Below are positions 58,392 to 60,854 of a DNA stretch of 60,854 nt, piece after piece. Numbering within the stretch: the stretch's first letter is position 1; every line of letters begins with the position of its first letter. Below the pieces are notes generated by a model, which was not told where the DNA came from, did no database searches, and worked only from the letters and a program-made list of their open reading frames with translations. The position numbers were made by a program, and so were the translations under genes. This DNA comes from Thermoanaerobaculum sp. (GTDB lineage: Bacteria; Acidobacteriota; Thermoanaerobaculia; Multivoradales; UBA5704), in assembly GCA_021154885.1 (NCBI GenBank), contig JAJKHS010000048.1:1-60854 (forward strand), given 5' to 3'.

Positions 58392-60818
58392 CTACTGACC
58401 CTTTGCGACGTCGAACAGATTGCGTGCCGTATTGAACTCCAGAACCGGCCGGTCGTCCAGGTTCAGGGCGTCGAACCCCCCGAGGAACATGTCCACCTGG
58501 TCGGGCCGCACGACGGGAGAGCCCATGAGCTCGAGGACGTTTCTGCCGGAGAAACCGACCCCTGTGAAGTCGCGTTCGAGGGCGGGGCTGCGCAGCCTCG
58601 CCTTCACCTGCTGCAACTCGGCCTGAAGGGGCTGCGGCGAGGCGAGGACGATCACGTCCGTCCCCACCTGCCAGAAGGTGACGTAGGGGAAGACGGCGTG
58701 GATCGTGTGGATCATCATCCGGAAGTCGTTCTTCTTCATATCGTAGAGCGGCACCCACTGGCAGAGGATGCCGTCGTCGGCCAGCCGGTTCGCCGCCGAG
58801 CGGTAGAACTCCCGGGTGAACAGCCCCGAGGCCCCCGCCACCCAGATGTTGGGCGGCTCGGAGGTGATGACGTCGAAGCGCTGCCCCTGGACGCTGTCCA
58901 TGAAATTGCGGCCGTCGTTGGTCACCACCCGCACCCGGGGGTCGTCCAGCGCATGGTCGTTGAACGGGCCGAAGTGGGTGCGGGCCGCCTCCACCACCCG
59001 CGGATCGATCTCCACCACCGTGATCTCCCGCGGCTCGGGGTGGTGGACCACGGCCCGCAGCGTGAAGCCGCCGCCCAGACCGATGTTCAGCACCCGCCGG
59101 GGGTTGGGATGGAACAGCAGGGGCAGGTGGCCGAGCAGGAGCTGCGTGCGGTTGTCCGTCGCCGCCGAGCTGGCGTCCGTCTTGCCGTTGTGCTTGAGCA
59201 GGAGGTACGGTCCCGCGCGCACGACGGCCACCTGGCCGTAGAAGCCCTGGCGTTCCTCCACCAGCTTCAGCGTCCTGACCTCGGCCTCGTACCCCGGCCA
59301 GTTGCCGATGCGCAGGCCATAGTAGTAGAGAGCGTGAAAGGGGGACGCGACGGGGAGCACGGCCGGCGACAGGACCACCGCTCCGGCCAGCAGCGCCGCC
59401 ACGACCGTGGCCGGCAGCCAGCGCCGGGACCCGGACGATCCGGGCGAGGGAGACAGCGCGAGGAAGACGGCCGCGGCCAAGGCATAGATCGCCACCGTCA
59501 CCGTCATCAGCCCGGAGAGGCCCCAGACCGGCAGCAGCACGAATTCGGCCAGGAACGCCCCCGCGACACCCCCCAGCGTATTGGCAAAGAACGCTCGCCC
59601 GGCCGCGGCCCCCCGCTCACCGCCGGAGCGGGTGGCGATGCGCACCACCAGGGGGAAAGCGGCCCCCAGGGCCACCGTCGCCAGGAAGACGATCAGCAGG
59701 ATGAGCAGGCATACCGTGAGCTGAAAGGGATTATAGCCGCGGCTCCACTGGAAGATGCGGAAGTAGGCCCGGGAGAAGGGCTCCGCCGAGCGGAACACCG
59801 CCACGCCGCAGAGCGCCACGGCCGCGTAGAGCCCGGCCACGACGGCGTAGGGATCGCGGATGCGGTCGATGAAGCGCGACATCAGAAGGCTGCCGACGCC
59901 GATGCCGGTCAGGAAGCCGGCGAGCACCGTCGCGGTGGAGAAGACGTGGGTGCCGTTGAGCAACGAGAAGAAACGGTTCCAGCCGGTCTCCAGAGCCAAG
60001 GCCGCGCCACCGGAGAGGAAGAAGGTGACGAGGACGAGCCGCAGCCGCGCCGGTGATGCGGCCGTGGCGATGGCGGCACCGGCGGCGTCCGGCCCGGCCG
60101 GGGTTTTCTCCTGACGCTCCTGCCGCTCTTTCCTGGCCTTCCGCCCCTTCTTCCCGGGCGCCGGGCGCTCCCGCTGGCGCAGGAGGATGAACACCCCCAG
60201 GTCCACCGCCCCGATGCCCAGGATCCAGGTCGACGCCGAGAGCCCGCACTGCGGCACCAGGAAGAACCCGGCGAGGAGCGCCCCCAGGGCCGCGCCCAGC
60301 GTGTCCAGCCCGTAGACCAGCGACACTCCGCTCCCCAGGCGCCCCGGTTCGCCGGCCGCGAGGCGCACGGCCAGGGGGAAGACGGCGCCGATGACGAGCG
60401 TCGGCGCCAGCATGCAGACGAGCACCACGGCAAACTTTACCAGCGCCGAGGGGAGGGGGGACAGGCTCGCGGGAGCGACGGCGAGGAAGAGCTCGCGGCC
60501 CAGGTCGAGGACGGGAAGGCTCACCGCCACCCAGGCGCCGAGGAGGATCTGCAGCCATCCCAGCAGCCGCCAGGGGCGCTCGGCGTGGTCCGCCACCCGG
60601 CCTCCCCACAGGGCGCCCCCGGCGAGCCCGAGCAGGAAGACGGAGATGACGCTGCTGAACACCGCGGCCGTGGAGCCGAAGAGATAGGAGACCTTGCGCA
60701 GCCAGAGGACCTGGCATGCGAGAGAGAGAAGGTTGGTGAAGAAGACCGTCGCGAGCAGCAGGCTTCTGCCGCCCGGCGCCGAAGCGGGCGGGACGGTCTG
60801 GCGGGAGACTCGCTTCAT
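58392..60818 (-). CDS. membrane-fused spermidine synthase-like protein
   Basis: The 808-residue protein has an N-terminal MFS/SpeE-associated membrane region with two sets of hydrophobic helices (residues ~18-200 and ~250-480; LWLRKVSYLFGSTAAVFSSV, VFPLAVRLAAGEPGRLG), and a C-terminal spermidine synthase-like Rossmann domain (~540-800). The latter has VLNIGLGGGFTLRAVVHHP, ITVVEIDPRVVEAA, VVTNDGRNFM and EPPNIWVAGASGLFTREFYR. The DGRNFM and gate-like EPPN residues suggest binding of decarboxylated SAM or SAM, but the acidic residues that fix a polyamine acceptor are not all clear. True activity is unknown. It is first in the operon with the Pls-like gene. The basic insert GKKGRKARKERQERQEK lies in a loop. 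Confidence 0.88.
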   Translation of the reverse strand: MKRVSRQTVPPASAPGGRSLLLATVFFTNLLSLACQVLWLRKVSYLFGSTAAVFSSVISVFLLGLAGGALWGGRVADHAERPWRLLGWLQILLGAWVAVSLPVLDLGRELFLAVAPASLSPLPSALVKFAVVLVCMLAPTLVIGAVFPLAVRLAAGEPGRLGSGVSLVYGLDTLGAALGALLAGFFLVPQCGLSASTWILGIGAVDLGVFILLRQRERPAPGKKGRKARKERQERQEKTPAGPDAAGAAIATAASPARLRLVLVTFFLSGGAALALETGWNRFFSLLNGTHVFSTATVLAGFLTGIGVGSLLMSRFIDRIRDPYAVVAGLYAAVALCGVAVFRSAEPFSRAYFRIFQWSRGYNPFQLTVCLLILLIVFLATVALGAAFPLVVRIATRSGGERGAAAGRAFFANTLGGVAGAFLAEFVLLPVWGLSGLMTVTVAIYALAAAVFLALSPSPGSSGSRRWLPATVVAALLAGAVVLSPAVLPVASPFHALYYYGLRIGNWPGYEAEVRTLKLVEERQGFYGQVAVVRAGPYLLLKHNGKTDASSAATDNRTQLLLGHLPLLFHPNPRRVLNIGLGGGFTLRAVVHHPEPREITVVEIDPRVVEAARTHFGPFNDHALDDPRVRVVTNDGRNFMDSVQGQRFDVITSEPPNIWVAGASGLFTREFYRSAANRLADDGILCQWVPLYDMKKNDFRMMIHTIHAVFPYVTFWQVGTDVIVLASPQPLQAELQQVKARLRSPALERDFTGVGFSGRNVLELMGSPVVRPDQVDMFLGGFDALNLDDRPVLEFNTARNLFDVAKGQ

Positions 60819-60854
60819 GGAGCGGGGAGTGTAGCAGCTCCTCCCTGGGACCGC

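Noticed and set aside
54417-60056. Plus-strand open frame of 1879 codons
   Set aside because: It lies exactly antisense to the Pls-like and spermidine-synthase-like genes, has the composition of GC-rich antisense frames (Arg, Ala, Gly, His rich) and no domain.

Overview
The window is GC-rich, densely coded bacterial chromosome. The gene content fits a member of the Acidobacteriota, probably near the Thermoanaerobaculia: several large secreted Asp-box (BNR) proteins, a TPR-fused sulfatase, a MerR-TPR fusion, a secreted beta-propeller/GGDEF protein, many small palindromic repeats, and a lanthipeptide-like leader peptide of a type I associate with that phylum. This placement rests on recognised family resemblance, not on a marker gene. 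I saw no rRNA, tRNA, CRISPR array, transposase or phage module.

Layout. 1-2 kb: the 5' end of a dihydrofolate-reductase-like gene, a broken BrnT/BrnA-type toxin-antitoxin locus with a clear promoter/operator, and a VOC-family dioxygenase. 2-8.4 kb: a secreted BNR protein, a coiled-coil protein that may start at ATA, a 0.6-kb palindrome-rich non-coding tract, and a three-gene operon (unknown protein, small helical protein, nucleotidyltransferase) joined by ATGA overlaps. 8.5-15.6 kb: pyrR-pyrB-pyrC, then convergently a ku plus MerR-TPR unit, divergent from a two-domain ligD whose linker is encoded by a palindromic repeat. 15.7-25.9 kb: four secreted proteins on the minus strand, three related BNR proteins and a metalloprotease that shares FN3 and C-terminal modules with one of them.

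26-36.7 kb: sulfatase-TPR, a cyclic-nucleotide-binding/PilZ regulator, an O-methyltransferase, a decayed patch, a secreted YadA-like/S74 protein, an MFS transporter, a 51-residue RiPP (lanthipeptide-like) precursor divergent from a luciferase-like oxidoreductase, a DctA-type symporter and a quinone oxidoreductase. 36.8-46.2 kb: a small protein, a YheT-like hydrolase, a Schlafen/AlbA-TPR protein coupled to a BtuF-like protein without signal peptide, the propeller/Y_Y_Y/GGDEF protein, secreted MsrA and a secreted protein of unknown function. 46.3-49.3 kb: a TlpA-DUF4266-DUF3570-ApbE operon, probably an extracytoplasmic redox module.

49.5-60.8 kb: polyamine transport and polymer chemistry. potA and potBCD are split by an oppositely oriented MntA/HepT toxin-antitoxin pair. 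Upstream lies a two-gene operon of a membrane-fused spermidine-synthase-like protein and a Pls/PosA-type NRPS, the family of epsilon-polylysine synthetase. The two most interesting candidates for undescribed biology are this polyamine-plus-Pls locus and the small RiPP locus near 33.3 kb; the ATGA-coupled nucleotidyltransferase operon at 6.8-8.4 kb is third.
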